Assembly (NCBI GenBank): GCA_009692045.1
Contig: SIAA01000012.1
Span: 1 to 52,448, forward strand
Direction of reading: 5' to 3'
DNA from: Phycisphaerales bacterium
Lineage (GTDB): Bacteria; Planctomycetota; Phycisphaerae; Phycisphaerales; SM1A02
DNA length: 52,448 nt
In this document: positions 23,928-32,647 of the stretch, piece after piece
Position numbering within the stretch: the first letter of the stretch is position 1
Layout of the letters: each line of letters begins with the position of its first letter
Notes under the pieces: model-generated
Seen by the model: the letters and a program-made list of their open reading frames with translations, nothing else
What the model was told of the DNA's origin: nothing
Databases searched by the model: none
Made by a program: the position numbers and the translations under genes

Positions 23928-24923
23928 CTAGAACTTCATGTCCAGCCCCTCGTCGCGGATCTTTCGCAAGAGGAGTTGCATTTCAGCCATCGACTCTTTG
24001 AGTTTGGTGGCTGCATCGGTGAGAGATTGATAAAGGTCGGGATTGGTGATCAACCTCCCGACGGTACCTTGACCTGATCTGGCATCAGCCGCAAGACGCT
24101 CGACCTGTTCGAGCGTCTTGCTCATTTGATCGAGCACTGGCAGCAGCGATCCCGTCACCTCATGGGCATCCATCTTGACTTGGGTAGCGGTTTGGGCAAC
24201 CGCATCAAGCGCCTCAGTTGCATGCTCAATCAGCACATTTGCCTTCCAAACGGCGCTGCGCGCATCAGCACGCATCTGCTCGTCACCGAGCCATGCGTCA
24301 GCGTTCTTGAAGGCTGACTCGGCGCTCTTGAGGACCTGGTTGAGGCGACGAACCGCGCTGCGAACATTGAACTCCCCCTCGGGTCCTTCGCCGGTCTCGG
24401 CAACGAGTGTGTTCAGATTGCCGGCAAGATTGCCGACAGCATCAATAGTAGCGTTGAGTGAGTCCAGCTTTCCATCGAGCGCCGCCATCAATCGCTCTTC
24501 CATACTGAGGAACTTGGCGCTCAGGGTTGCCGTGCCGTCATGCGCGAGGGTTGGCTGATCCGGTGCAACGGAATCTGGCAAAACGAGATCAACGCGCGTC
24601 CCGACTCCGATGAGTGCAGTGATTGATGTGACTCCGACAGTAGCGGGGATGGCGACATCCTCTCGGATAGCAAGCAGAATCAATACCGGCGGTGACTCAC
24701 CGGGGTGGACCGCGATGCTGGAGACGGTCCCAATCGGCACCCCGTTCATCGTCACCATGCTCCCGTCGCGAATTCCTGTGGCTGAGTTGGCGCGAAGCGT
24801 GACTGTGTAGTTGCTCTCAAACAGGGCGGACAACTCGCCGAAGGACAGAAGCAACCAAGTCAGCCCGATGAAAGCCACGATCGCGGTCAATCCAACGGTG
24901 AAGTTGCGGGTGGTTTCTCTCAT
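23928..24923 (-). CDS. MlaD/MCE-domain protein
   Basis: The 331-residue protein has one N-terminal membrane helix (about 9-28), then an MCE domain (YTVTLRANSATGIRDGSMVTMNGVPIGTV, about 38-66, and the following strands to about 115), then long helices (120-320). Near the C terminus is SGQGTVGRLITNPDLYQSL, common in stand-alone MCE proteins. MCE proteins form rings or tubes that carry lipids across the periplasm in Mla-type ABC systems. It follows the MlaF-like ATPase gene by six bases. The usual MlaE permease gene is not between or beside them, so this system must use a permease encoded elsewhere. Confidence 0.9.
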   Translation of the reverse strand: MRETTRNFTVGLTAIVAFIGLTWLLLSFGELSALFESNYTVTLRANSATGIRDGSMVTMNGVPIGTVSSIAVHPGESPPVLILLAIREDVAIPATVGVTSITALIGVGTRVDLVLPDSVAPDQPTLAHDGTATLSAKFLSMEERLMAALDGKLDSLNATIDAVGNLAGNLNTLVAETGEGPEGEFNVRSAVRRLNQVLKSAESAFKNADAWLGDEQMRADARSAVWKANVLIEHATEALDAVAQTATQVKMDAHEVTGSLLPVLDQMSKTLEQVERLAADARSGQGTVGRLITNPDLYQSLTDAATKLKESMAEMQLLLRKIRDEGLDMKF

Positions 24924-24929
24924 GGCTGC

Positions 24930-25724
24930 CTAGGCATCATCGCCGCTTCCCCGCAGCGCCGCCAGTTCTTCGGGAGAGGCTTCGCCCAACATGAAGCGGC
25001 GGACGACTGGATCTTGACAGGTTCGGAACTCATCTGGAGTGCCTTCCAGGTGGACTTTACCACCATGGAGCATGATGAATCGGTCGCCCACCTTGAAGGC
25101 GCTGGCCATGTCATGGGTGACCACAATGCCAGTAATCCCCAACTTGCGAGAGAACCGAAGAATGATCTCGTTGATGACATCAGCGCGGATGGGGTCAAGG
25201 CCGGTAGTCGGTTCGTCATAGAGGATGCAGCGCGGTTCCAGCACGATCGCCCGCCCCAGTGCCACCCGCTTGCGCTGTCCACCCGAGAGTTCGGCAGGCA
25301 TCTGGTTTAGACACTGCTCCAGACCCACTAACCGCAGCACCCGAGCTACCCGCGAAGCAACAATGGTTTCGTCTTCGACACCATGTTCACGCAAGGGAAA
25401 GGCAATGTTGTCGCCCACGGTCATGGAATCAAAGAGAGCACTTTGCTGAAACAGGAAGCCGATCTCGCGGCGGATGGGCCCGAGGGAAGTCTCATCGAGG
25501 CGATCTATGCGCGTGTTCTGAAACCAGACTTCACCCCGATCGGGGCGCAGCAGTCCCACTAGGTGCTTCAGCAACACACTCTTGCCGCAGCCGCTGGGGC
25601 CGATGATCACCGTTGTCACGCCCGGGGCGAACTCCAGGTTGATTCCTCGCAGCACGGGCTTGCGACCGAATGACTTGCAAAGGTTCTGCACCCGAAGGAG
25701 CGGTGGCGCTGGAGGCTCCGTCAT
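24930..25724 (-). CDS. MlaF-like ABC transporter ATP-binding protein
   Basis: The 264-residue ATPase has Walker A (GPSGCGKS, 42-49), signature LSGGQRKRVALGRAI, Walker B (CILYDEPTTGLDP) and switch His (VVTHDM). The LSGGQRKRVALGRA form and the sequence IGFLFQQSALFDSMTVGDNI are typical of MlaF/Mkl ATPases of MCE lipid transporters, and the gene is followed by an MCE protein gene six bases downstream. I chose ATG 25724 (MTEPPAPP); the open frame extends 47 codons further upstream across the divergent Nudix gene without any recognisable sequence. Start codons of the two divergent genes are 15 bases apart. Confidence 0.93.
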   Translation of the reverse strand: MTEPPAPPLLRVQNLCKSFGRKPVLRGINLEFAPGVTTVIIGPSGCGKSVLLKHLVGLLRPDRGEVWFQNTRIDRLDETSLGPIRREIGFLFQQSALFDSMTVGDNIAFPLREHGVEDETIVASRVARVLRLVGLEQCLNQMPAELSGGQRKRVALGRAIVLEPRCILYDEPTTGLDPIRADVINEIILRFSRKLGITGIVVTHDMASAFKVGDRFIMLHGGKVHLEGTPDEFRTCQDPVVRRFMLGEASPEELAALRGSGDDA

Positions 25725-25739
25725 GGGGTGAACCCTATC

Positions 25740-26273
25740 ATGACGGCGATGGAAGTAGCGCGCCCGAAAGGAAACTTTGTGTATCGCGGCAGCCTCATTT
25801 CCATTGAGCAGGTCGAACTTGTTGATAGTGCGGGGAAGACCCAGATGCGGGACATTGTGCGCCATCCGGGCGCAGTCGTCGTCGTCCCCGTTCTGCCTGA
25901 TGGCAGTCTGGTGATTATTCGCAACTTTCGCATTGCCGTGGGGGAATGGCTCGAGGAGTTCTGCGCGGGGAAGTTGGAGCCAGGCGAGAATCCCCTGCAG
26001 GCGGCTAGCCGTGAACTTGAGGAGGAGACGGGCTACCGCGGCGGCAGAGTTGAACCGCTGGGCTCTTTCTACTCTTCTCCCGGGTTCACCGACGAGCTAA
26101 TGCAGGTATTCGTAGCGACCGAGCTCACTCAGGTCGGCCAGCGTCTGGAGCCCGATGAGCGCATCGAAGTCGCCATCCGCACCCCGTCCCAAATGCAAAC
26201 CTCCATCCAGAATGGCGGCATTCGGGATGCCAAGACCATCGCCGCCTTTCAACTATGGTCAAGCAAATCGTGA
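25740..26273 (+). CDS. Nudix hydrolase, ADP-ribose pyrophosphatase type
   Basis: The protein is about 177 residues. It carries a full Nudix box, beginning GKLEPGENPLQAASRE and continuing LEEETGY (G-x5-E-x7-REUxEExGU), preceded by RNFRIAVGEWLEEFCAG and followed by GSFYSSPGFTDELMQVFVA. The Pro in SSPGFTDE about 16 residues after the box is a mark of ADP-ribose pyrophosphatases. These clear free ADP-ribose and related NDP-sugars. Starts at GTG 25728 or ATG 25749 are also possible; ATG 25740 gives a 15-base gap to the divergent ATPase. The rhomboid gene follows 15 bases after the stop. Confidence 0.9.
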   Translation: MTAMEVARPKGNFVYRGSLISIEQVELVDSAGKTQMRDIVRHPGAVVVVPVLPDGSLVIIRNFRIAVGEWLEEFCAGKLEPGENPLQAASRELEEETGYRGGRVEPLGSFYSSPGFTDELMQVFVATELTQVGQRLEPDERIEVAIRTPSQMQTSIQNGGIRDAKTIAAFQLWSSKS

Positions 26274-26288
26274 CCTTCTCCCGCGTGA

Positions 26289-27422
26289 ATGGCAACTGCG
26301 GCTAATCTTGCGACCCGAATGGGTCTTTCTGACCGAGATTATCTGCGCGGTTCCGCTACCCCCGCTGGGCGAGTGCGCCTGGGCGCACGCGGGCTCACCG
26401 CTACTACCTGGATCATTCTCATCTGCGTCGGCGTGTTTGTCGCTGATGCGTTTCTGACACCTGCGCTTCCGGCGCAGTGGATCTACACCGGCACCAACTA
26501 CACCGTGCCCATGGCACAGCGTGCCGACGAGTCGCAGCTTGTGACCAAAGCCATCACACCGACTTCGGGTGGCAAGGCGGTGCAGGCTCTAGGTGTGAAG
26601 GTGCAAGGAGGTGCTGCGGGCGGAGTCATTCCGGTGGGAGAGAATCTCTATCGCCGCATTCTCTTTCTGCAGAAATGGCTCTACTTCTCCACTTCAACAG
26701 CGCTGGTTTCCTGGATCCCTGGTGCTGGAGTAAGCGGATTCGAAGTGTGGCGATTCCTCGGGTTCCAGTTCTGCCACTACAACCTGAGCCACATTATCTT
26801 CAATATGCTGGGGCTGTTTTTCTTCGGACCTATCGTCGAGGCCTATCTGGGATCGAAGCGATTCGTGGCCTTCTACCTGCTCTGCGGCATCGCCGGTGCC
26901 GCTTTGTATCTGCTACTCAATGCTGGCGGCATCGCAGTCCAGTCTCTCACCGGCGGGCGGGCGGTATTACCGGGACTGCTGCTCTCAGACCCTAACACCC
27001 CCCTCATCGGCGCCAGCGCCGGAGTCATGGGTGTCCTCATCGCCTCGGCACGGTTGCTTCCCAATGAGACTGTCTTGCTCTTCTTTGTGATTCCTATGCG
27101 ACTTGCCACGGTTGCTTGGGGAATCGTGATCATCTCTATCGCATCCATTTATTTCAACTGGAATAACTCGGGGGGTGAAGCAGCTCACCTCGGCGGAGCG
27201 ATAGCGGGTTTCTATCTGATCCGGCGGCCGCAACAACTCCATGCCATATTTGACTTCTTCGGTCGCGCCGATCCCACCAGCGTGGTTTCCAAAGTGCGCC
27301 GCAGACCAACATCCACCGCAGAGGTTGATCGCATTCTCGACAAGATCCGCGAGCACGGCATCGGGGCGCTTGACGATGCTGAGAAACAAACGCTGCGGAG
27401 TGCCTCAAGGCGTTCTGACTGA
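26289..27422 (+). CDS. Rhomboid-family intramembrane serine protease
   Basis: The 377-residue membrane protein has the rhomboid catalytic dyad: Ser243 in GASAGVMG and His300 in GEAAHLGG. The accessory motif HYNLSHIIFNM (His163, His168, Asn172) lies on helix 2. A loop of about 75 residues sits between the first and second membrane helices (about 60-130), longer than in GlpG. The soluble C terminus (about 320-377) has VSKVRRRPTSTAEVDRILD and a helical SHOCT-like shape, DKIREHGIGALDDAEKQ, seen behind rhomboid domains in several bacteria. Substrate unknown. It is followed by tgt after five bases. Confidence 0.9.
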   Translation: MATAANLATRMGLSDRDYLRGSATPAGRVRLGARGLTATTWIILICVGVFVADAFLTPALPAQWIYTGTNYTVPMAQRADESQLVTKAITPTSGGKAVQALGVKVQGGAAGGVIPVGENLYRRILFLQKWLYFSTSTALVSWIPGAGVSGFEVWRFLGFQFCHYNLSHIIFNMLGLFFFGPIVEAYLGSKRFVAFYLLCGIAGAALYLLLNAGGIAVQSLTGGRAVLPGLLLSDPNTPLIGASAGVMGVLIASARLLPNETVLLFFVIPMRLATVAWGIVIISIASIYFNWNNSGGEAAHLGGAIAGFYLIRRPQQLHAIFDFFGRADPTSVVSKVRRRPTSTAEVDRILDKIREHGIGALDDAEKQTLRSASRRSD

Positions 27423-27427
27423 GGTCG

Positions 27428-28588
27428 ATGGCGCTGCGCTTTGAAATGCTCGCGAAGGCCAGCGCCTGCCATGCCCGACTAGGTCGGGTTCACACCGCAC
27501 ACGGTTCCTTTGACACGCCCGCCTTCATGCCGGTGGCGACAGCGGGGGCCATGAAAGGGCTGACTCCAAGCCAGGTGAGTGGAACCGGCTCGCAGATCAT
27601 CCTCAACAACGCCTTTCATCTCATGTTGAGGCCCGGAGCCGCTCGGGTGCGAAGTCTGGGCGGTTGTCATGAGTTCATGCGCTGGAGCGGGCCGATCCTT
27701 ACTGACTCTGGTGGCTATCAGGCCTTCTCCATGTCGGACATTGTCAAGCTTGATGAGACGGGAGTGGAGTTCCGTTCTTTCGTCGATGGAGCCAAGGTGC
27801 ACATGTCTCCCGAATCAAGCATGCAGGTGCAGCAGGATCTGGGATCCGACATCGCCATGGCCTTTGATGATTGCGCTCCACTGGGGGCGCCTCAGCCCAG
27901 CCGGGATCGAATCCGCGAGGCTCACGAGCGCACCCTTCGCTGGCTGGAGCGCTGCGTGAAAGCGCACCGCAGCGATACGGCGCAATCTCTCTTCGGCATC
28001 GTGCAAGGTGGATCAGATCTCGATCTGCGACGTGCCAGTGTGCAGGGAGTGTGTGCTCACGATCTACCGGGATATGCCATCGGCGGCGTAGCCGTGGGGG
28101 AATCAACCCAAGCCATCAGGGAAGTCGTGGCATTCACCGCGCCGCTTCTGCCTGCTGATCGACCTCGCTACCTCATGGGAGTCGGGTATGAGTGGGACAT
28201 CGTGGACGCAGTCGCCAGCGGCATTGACATGTTCGACTGCGTCCTTCCGACCCGCAACGGTCGCAATGGCACCTGCTTCACCACGATCGGACCAGTGCGA
28301 CTGAAAAACGCAGTTCATGCGCAGGAGAGTGCCCCTATAGACAGCAGTTGTGACTGCGAATGCTGCGCTGGAGGCTTCAGCCGTGCCTATCTGCGCCATC
28401 TCTTTATGGCGGGGGAGATGCTGGGGCCGATTCTGGCAAGCCTGCACAACATCCGTCACTTTCAACGGCTGCTATTGGACATTCGGAGCGCAATCCGCGA
28501 AGATACTTGGCTCGGGCTTGAGACCCGTTGGCCTTGCCTCGCGGCAGGGCGTATCGGAGCCCGACATCAACAGGAACCAGACTCATGA
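27428..28588 (+). CDS. tgt: Queuine/preQ1 tRNA-guanine transglycosylase
   Basis: The enzyme swaps guanine 34 for preQ1 in GUN tRNAs, including the tRNA-Asp (GTC) of this window. The 386 residues contain the TIM-barrel motifs: TDSGGYQAFS (base and nucleophile region), GIVQGG, GYAIGGVAVGE, RYLMGVGYEWDIVDAV, FDCVLPTRNGRNG, and the zinc site CDCECC with a distal His (LASLHNIRH). All catalytic regions are intact. The stop overlaps the yajC start (ATGA), forming the common tgt-yajC-secD order. Confidence 0.96.
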   Translation: MALRFEMLAKASACHARLGRVHTAHGSFDTPAFMPVATAGAMKGLTPSQVSGTGSQIILNNAFHLMLRPGAARVRSLGGCHEFMRWSGPILTDSGGYQAFSMSDIVKLDETGVEFRSFVDGAKVHMSPESSMQVQQDLGSDIAMAFDDCAPLGAPQPSRDRIREAHERTLRWLERCVKAHRSDTAQSLFGIVQGGSDLDLRRASVQGVCAHDLPGYAIGGVAVGESTQAIREVVAFTAPLLPADRPRYLMGVGYEWDIVDAVASGIDMFDCVLPTRNGRNGTCFTTIGPVRLKNAVHAQESAPIDSSCDCECCAGGFSRAYLRHLFMAGEMLGPILASLHNIRHFQRLLLDIRSAIREDTWLGLETRWPCLAAGRIGARHQQEPDS

Positions 28589-29016
28589 ATAACTATGCGA
28601 TCACACTCGCTTCTCTAGGTCGATTTCAGGATGCTCCACCCCTCGCTGGTACCCAACCAGCGGTGACCGCTGCTGTTCCTGCGGCAACAGGCGCCCCCGG
28701 CACCGCGGGCGCACCTGCCGCACCTTCGGCGGGCGGCATGGACGGGTTCCTGATCATGATGATCATCTTCATCGTGGTGATGATCGGAACATCGATATGG
28801 TCCCAGCGCAAGGAGAAGAGGCGCTCGCAGGCCATGATGAGTGGTCTGCGTAAGCATGATCGCGTCCTGACCAACGCCGGTCTGATCGGTTCGATCGTGG
28901 AGCTGAAGCCCGACACGGTTGTTCTAAAGGTTGACGAGACCTCGAATGTTCGGATCACATTCCTTAGATCGCACATTTCTCAGGTGCTGGAGAAATCGAC
29001 CTCCTCCGAGGAATGA
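28585..29016 (+). CDS. yajC: Preprotein translocase subunit YajC
   Basis: The 143-residue protein has an Ala/Pro/Thr-rich N-terminal 50 residues, one membrane helix (about 54-72) and the YajC core: SQRKEKRRSQAMMSGLRKHD, then RVLTNAGLIGSIVELKPDTVVLKVDE, then a strand with RSHISQVL. It belongs to the SecDF-YajC complex that assists SecYEG. The extended N terminus is longer than in E. coli (110 residues). ATG 28585 overlaps the tgt stop by four bases, indicating translational coupling. Confidence 0.93.
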   Translation: MNNYAITLASLGRFQDAPPLAGTQPAVTAAVPAATGAPGTAGAPAAPSAGGMDGFLIMMIIFIVVMIGTSIWSQRKEKRRSQAMMSGLRKHDRVLTNAGLIGSIVELKPDTVVLKVDETSNVRITFLRSHISQVLEKSTSSEE

Positions 29017-29088
29017 GTGGTGCTCGAATCGATTGTGACGGAGCGCTCGCCTACGAAGTCTCGTGATCCCCGCTAGGTACCTCAACTG

Positions 29089-32000
29089 ATGAAAAACATT
29101 CTTCCGAAACTCCTCTTTGTTGCCTTCCTGGTTGCCATCTGCTTCTGGCAGGTGTGGCCACCGGAAGAGCAAATCAAGTTGGGTAAGGATCTGCGCGGCG
29201 GAGTGAGCTTGGTCTATCAGGTCGAGATGCCCAAGGACTCCCTTGACCCTCAGGGAGTCTTGGCGCAGATGATCGACTCTCTCAAGCGGCGTGTGAATCC
29301 GCAGGGAGTTCTCGACATCTCCTTCCAGCCTCAGGGTGATGATCGCATTGAGATCGTCATGCCCCTGCCCAGCCCCGAGGTAAAGGCGCTGCAGGATGCC
29401 TATCTAGCTCTGCTGGACACCACGGCTGCCCGCACCGATATTCGCCCTAGGCAGCTTGATCGACTTCTCGAAACTGGGCATGCCACGGATCTTGCGCCTG
29501 CTCCCGCGGATGGCGCTGCTGCCGATGCGAACTCTCTGCGTGACCTGCTGACTCGATTGCAAGCTGGGGTGCAGAGTTCAACTCAGGCTCGTCAGGAGTA
29601 CCAATCTGCTCTGGAGCGCTCTGCCGCAGCCGAGGAACTCGGCCCCATCGAGGACCGCATCGCCGCCAGCGAGATTCAGTCGAAGGTCTTGCGCGAGCAG
29701 GTGCTGGCGCGAGCTGCCAGCACGCAGCGCCTCAAGCGAGCCCTGAGTCTGCCCACCGAAGCTGCGCGAAGTGACGCCAAGTCGCCACGCGATGTCGAAA
29801 TAGATTCGATCAAGAGTTCTCTCCCCGACTTTTCAGTGCAGATTGACGCATTGGTCACAGCTCATGATGCCTATTCCTCGCAGGTCACGGGTTACGAAGA
29901 CCCCGAAGACCTCAAGCGACTCTTGCGGGCAGCAGGAGTTCTGGAGTTTCGCATTGCTGTGAGCGCTGCTGCTCCCCAGGGCGTGAATCCCGACGACATC
30001 CGCAATCAGTTGGCTGATCGTGGCCCGACTGGCACCGACTCGGCCGTGGCTCGTTGGTTCCCCATCAATGATCTGAAGCAGTGGTACGAGACTCCTGAGC
30101 AGCTCGAGGCGCTCCTGAGTGATCCCACCGAATATATGAAGGCTCGCGACTTGGTGGGAGCGTCCTACGAGGGTCGTCCCTACCTTCTGCTATACACCAG
30201 TGATGCGTTGAGCATGGTTCACTCGGGGCAGTCGCAGTGGTCAATGGTACGCGCCTTCCGCTCGCAGGATGAACTGGGTCGCCAGTCCGTGGCTTTCCAA
30301 CTCGATCACGCCGGCGGCTCCATGATAGGCAGGCTCACCGGACCAAATGTGGGCAAGGCCATGGCCATCGTGCTCGACGGTCAGGTCTACAGCGCCCCCC
30401 GTTTGCAGAGCCAGATAAGTGGCAGCGGCCAGATCACCGGAAGCTTCACCGACAGTGATGTGCAGTATCTGGTTCGCGTGCTCGAAGGCGGGGAGCTGGA
30501 AGCACGGTTGCTACCCGAGCCCGTCTCCACCTCGATCCTCGGGCCAGCCCTGGGTCGCGACAATCTTCTGCGTGGACGCGATGCTGTTGTCTACTCCGTT
30601 CTGGCAACCGCCGTAGTGATGGTGATGTACTACTTCGGTGCCGGTGTCATCGCCAATATCGCCCTCGCCATCAATGTGATCCTGATCTTCGGAATCACCG
30701 CCATGGTCGATGGCACTTTCACACTTCCCGGCCTCGCTGGTGTGGCCCTGAGCATTGCCATGGCTGTCGATGCCAATGTGCTTATCTACGAACGCGTTCG
30801 CGAGGAGCTGATTGACAACAAGGAGCCACTCAAGAATGCGCTTCGATTGGGATACGCCAGAGCGCTCAGCGCCATCGTCGACGGCAACATCACCAATCTC
30901 ATCGTCTGCGTCGTGCTCTATAAGGTTGCGGCCACTGAGGTGAAGGGATTCGCGCTCACTATGACGATCGGGGTATTGACCACGCTATTCACGGCGTTGT
31001 TCGTCACCCGCGTTCTGTTCGCCATCTACACCGATGTGTTCAAGTGCCGAACTCTGCCCATGCTTCCCACGGTTTTCCCCTTCGTGGCGCGACTGCTGCA
31101 TCCCCGCCTTGATTGGATGGCGATCCGCTGGCCCATCTGGGTAGTTTGCATCGGCTTGGGACTGGCTTCGCTGGCAGTGGTCGTCGAGCGAGGCCGCGAA
31201 CTGCTGGAGACAGAGTTCCGCGGCGGAGTAACCATGACCATGAGCACCCGCATGGCTCGCACGGGAGAGCCGACGGGATCCAATGGTGGATTGCTTCTGT
31301 CCCGACCCGCTGTTGAATCGCGAGTTCGCACCATCGGCGAGAAGGCGGCACCGGGATCCGTTGCAAGTGAGTTGCGTTCCGCAAATGTGTTGACGGTGGG
31401 AGAACTGTCGGGCAACTTCGAGTCAACCTCGTTCCAGATCAAGGTGGCCAATCCCGCCAATCTGGAGTCATCGGGCACACTGACCGAGGACCTGGTGAAT
31501 GCCATCGGCGATGAGTTCGCTCAGGACATCGATGTGGTGATGCCATCCAGATTCACTGGGCTCGGTGTTGCTGACAGCTCCAAGTTCACCTTCCCCATTC
31601 AGCATCAAACTCTTGGCGCCAACATCGGCCGTCCGGCAGTCAGTGATCAAGTTCATGACTACATGGGTGGGGTGGCGGTCGTGCTCGAGGGCATAGACCC
31701 GCCCGTTACCGTGCCCGCGGCACTCAGCAGAATTGCTCGCATGCGATCCCAGCCCGACTTCTCACTTCAGGCTGGTAGGGCAACCGAGGTTATAGGACTG
31801 GATGCAGTGAATCCAGCAGACCCCAGTCAAGGGTACAGAGCGATCGTGGTGCTGGTAGCAGACCCAGCCGTCAACCTCGACAAGGTCGATGCTGCAACTT
31901 GGTCGACAAACCTAGCCGACGCGGAATGGTCACTGATCTCTGCGGCGTTTGGCCAGAAGCTGAGTCTTGATCAGGTCAACTCATTCTCACCTCGTGTTGC

Positions 32001-32610
32001 GGAAAACCTGGCACAAAGTGCCATTGTTGCGGTTGTATTGAGCCTAATAGGCATGCTGCTCTATATCTGGCTGCGGTTCTCCTCCTTCAGATACTCGGCC
32101 GCCACCATAGTGGCTCTGATGTTCAACTTGTCAATCTGCCTGGGCGCTCTCTCGGTGAGCACTCTGATTGGCCAGTCATCCTTTGCCGCTTCCATCGGGC
32201 TGGAAGAGTTCCGCATCGATCTCAATGTCATTTCGGCTCTGTTAACGATCATCGGCTACAGCCTGAACGACACGATCGTCATCCTCGACCGCATCCGCGA
32301 GAACAAGGGCAAGCTGCCCTACGCCAGCCGCCGGGTGGTGAACAACTCGATCAACCAGACCTTCAGCAGAACCGTGCTGACCGGTGGTTCGACCATCGCC
32401 ACGGCGGTGATTCTGTACTACATCGGCGGAACCGGTATCCGTCCCTTCGCCTTCACCTTCCTTGTTGGTTTGATTGCGGGTACTATTTCCTCAGTCGTGA
32501 TTGCTGCTCCCTTGTCTTATAGCAAGGACGCAGATGCAAGTGAGGCTAAGACTGCAGATGGGCATGCAGACGAGGCCATGGAACAGAACACAGCCCCGAA
32601 TCAAGTTTGA
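29089..32610 (+). CDS. secDF: Fused protein-export membrane protein SecDF
   Basis: The 1173-residue protein joins SecD and SecF. SecD part: first helix (8-22), LGKDLRGGVSLVYQVEM, a large periplasmic region with an extra helical, Ala/Arg/Glu-rich insert (about 105-260), the P1 head, and a five-helix bundle with AVDANVLIYERVREEL (D561 region). SecF part starts near residue 674: EFRGGVTMTM, then a periplasmic domain, and the bundle with TIIGYSLNDTIVILDRIREN. The protein uses proton flow to pull secreted proteins out of the channel. The C terminus is acidic. It follows yajC by 72 bases. Confidence 0.96.
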   Translation: MKNILPKLLFVAFLVAICFWQVWPPEEQIKLGKDLRGGVSLVYQVEMPKDSLDPQGVLAQMIDSLKRRVNPQGVLDISFQPQGDDRIEIVMPLPSPEVKALQDAYLALLDTTAARTDIRPRQLDRLLETGHATDLAPAPADGAAADANSLRDLLTRLQAGVQSSTQARQEYQSALERSAAAEELGPIEDRIAASEIQSKVLREQVLARAASTQRLKRALSLPTEAARSDAKSPRDVEIDSIKSSLPDFSVQIDALVTAHDAYSSQVTGYEDPEDLKRLLRAAGVLEFRIAVSAAAPQGVNPDDIRNQLADRGPTGTDSAVARWFPINDLKQWYETPEQLEALLSDPTEYMKARDLVGASYEGRPYLLLYTSDALSMVHSGQSQWSMVRAFRSQDELGRQSVAFQLDHAGGSMIGRLTGPNVGKAMAIVLDGQVYSAPRLQSQISGSGQITGSFTDSDVQYLVRVLEGGELEARLLPEPVSTSILGPALGRDNLLRGRDAVVYSVLATAVVMVMYYFGAGVIANIALAINVILIFGITAMVDGTFTLPGLAGVALSIAMAVDANVLIYERVREELIDNKEPLKNALRLGYARALSAIVDGNITNLIVCVVLYKVAATEVKGFALTMTIGVLTTLFTALFVTRVLFAIYTDVFKCRTLPMLPTVFPFVARLLHPRLDWMAIRWPIWVVCIGLGLASLAVVVERGRELLETEFRGGVTMTMSTRMARTGEPTGSNGGLLLSRPAVESRVRTIGEKAAPGSVASELRSANVLTVGELSGNFESTSFQIKVANPANLESSGTLTEDLVNAIGDEFAQDIDVVMPSRFTGLGVADSSKFTFPIQHQTLGANIGRPAVSDQVHDYMGGVAVVLEGIDPPVTVPAALSRIARMRSQPDFSLQAGRATEVIGLDAVNPADPSQGYRAIVVLVADPAVNLDKVDAATWSTNLADAEWSLISAAFGQKLSLDQVNSFSPRVAENLAQSAIVAVVLSLIGMLLYIWLRFSSFRYSAATIVALMFNLSICLGALSVSTLIGQSSFAASIGLEEFRIDLNVISALLTIIGYSLNDTIVILDRIRENKGKLPYASRRVVNNSINQTFSRTVLTGGSTIATAVILYYIGGTGIRPFAFTFLVGLIAGTISSVVIAAPLSYSKDADASEAKTADGHADEAMEQNTAPNQV

Positions 32611-32611
32611 T

Positions 32612-32630
32612 CGCCGACACCAGATCGGCG
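32612..32630 (+). other. Small intercistronic hairpin before the LysM gene
   Basis: CGCCGA (32612-32617) and TCGGCG (32625-32630) form a six-pair stem with a seven-base loop, two bases after the secDF stop and seven bases before a strong Shine-Dalgarno (32637-32643). There is no T-run. It may modulate downstream translation or protect the secDF 3' end. Confidence 0.35.
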
Positions 32631-32636
32631 AAGTGC

Positions 32637-32643
32637 AAGGAGG
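32637..32643 (+). promoter_or_regulatory. Strong Shine-Dalgarno of the LysM gene
   Basis: AAGGAGG lies four bases before ATG 32648, the best ribosome-binding site in the window. It rules out the longer in-frame start at 32501 inside secDF. Confidence 0.8.
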
Positions 32644-32647
32644 CACA

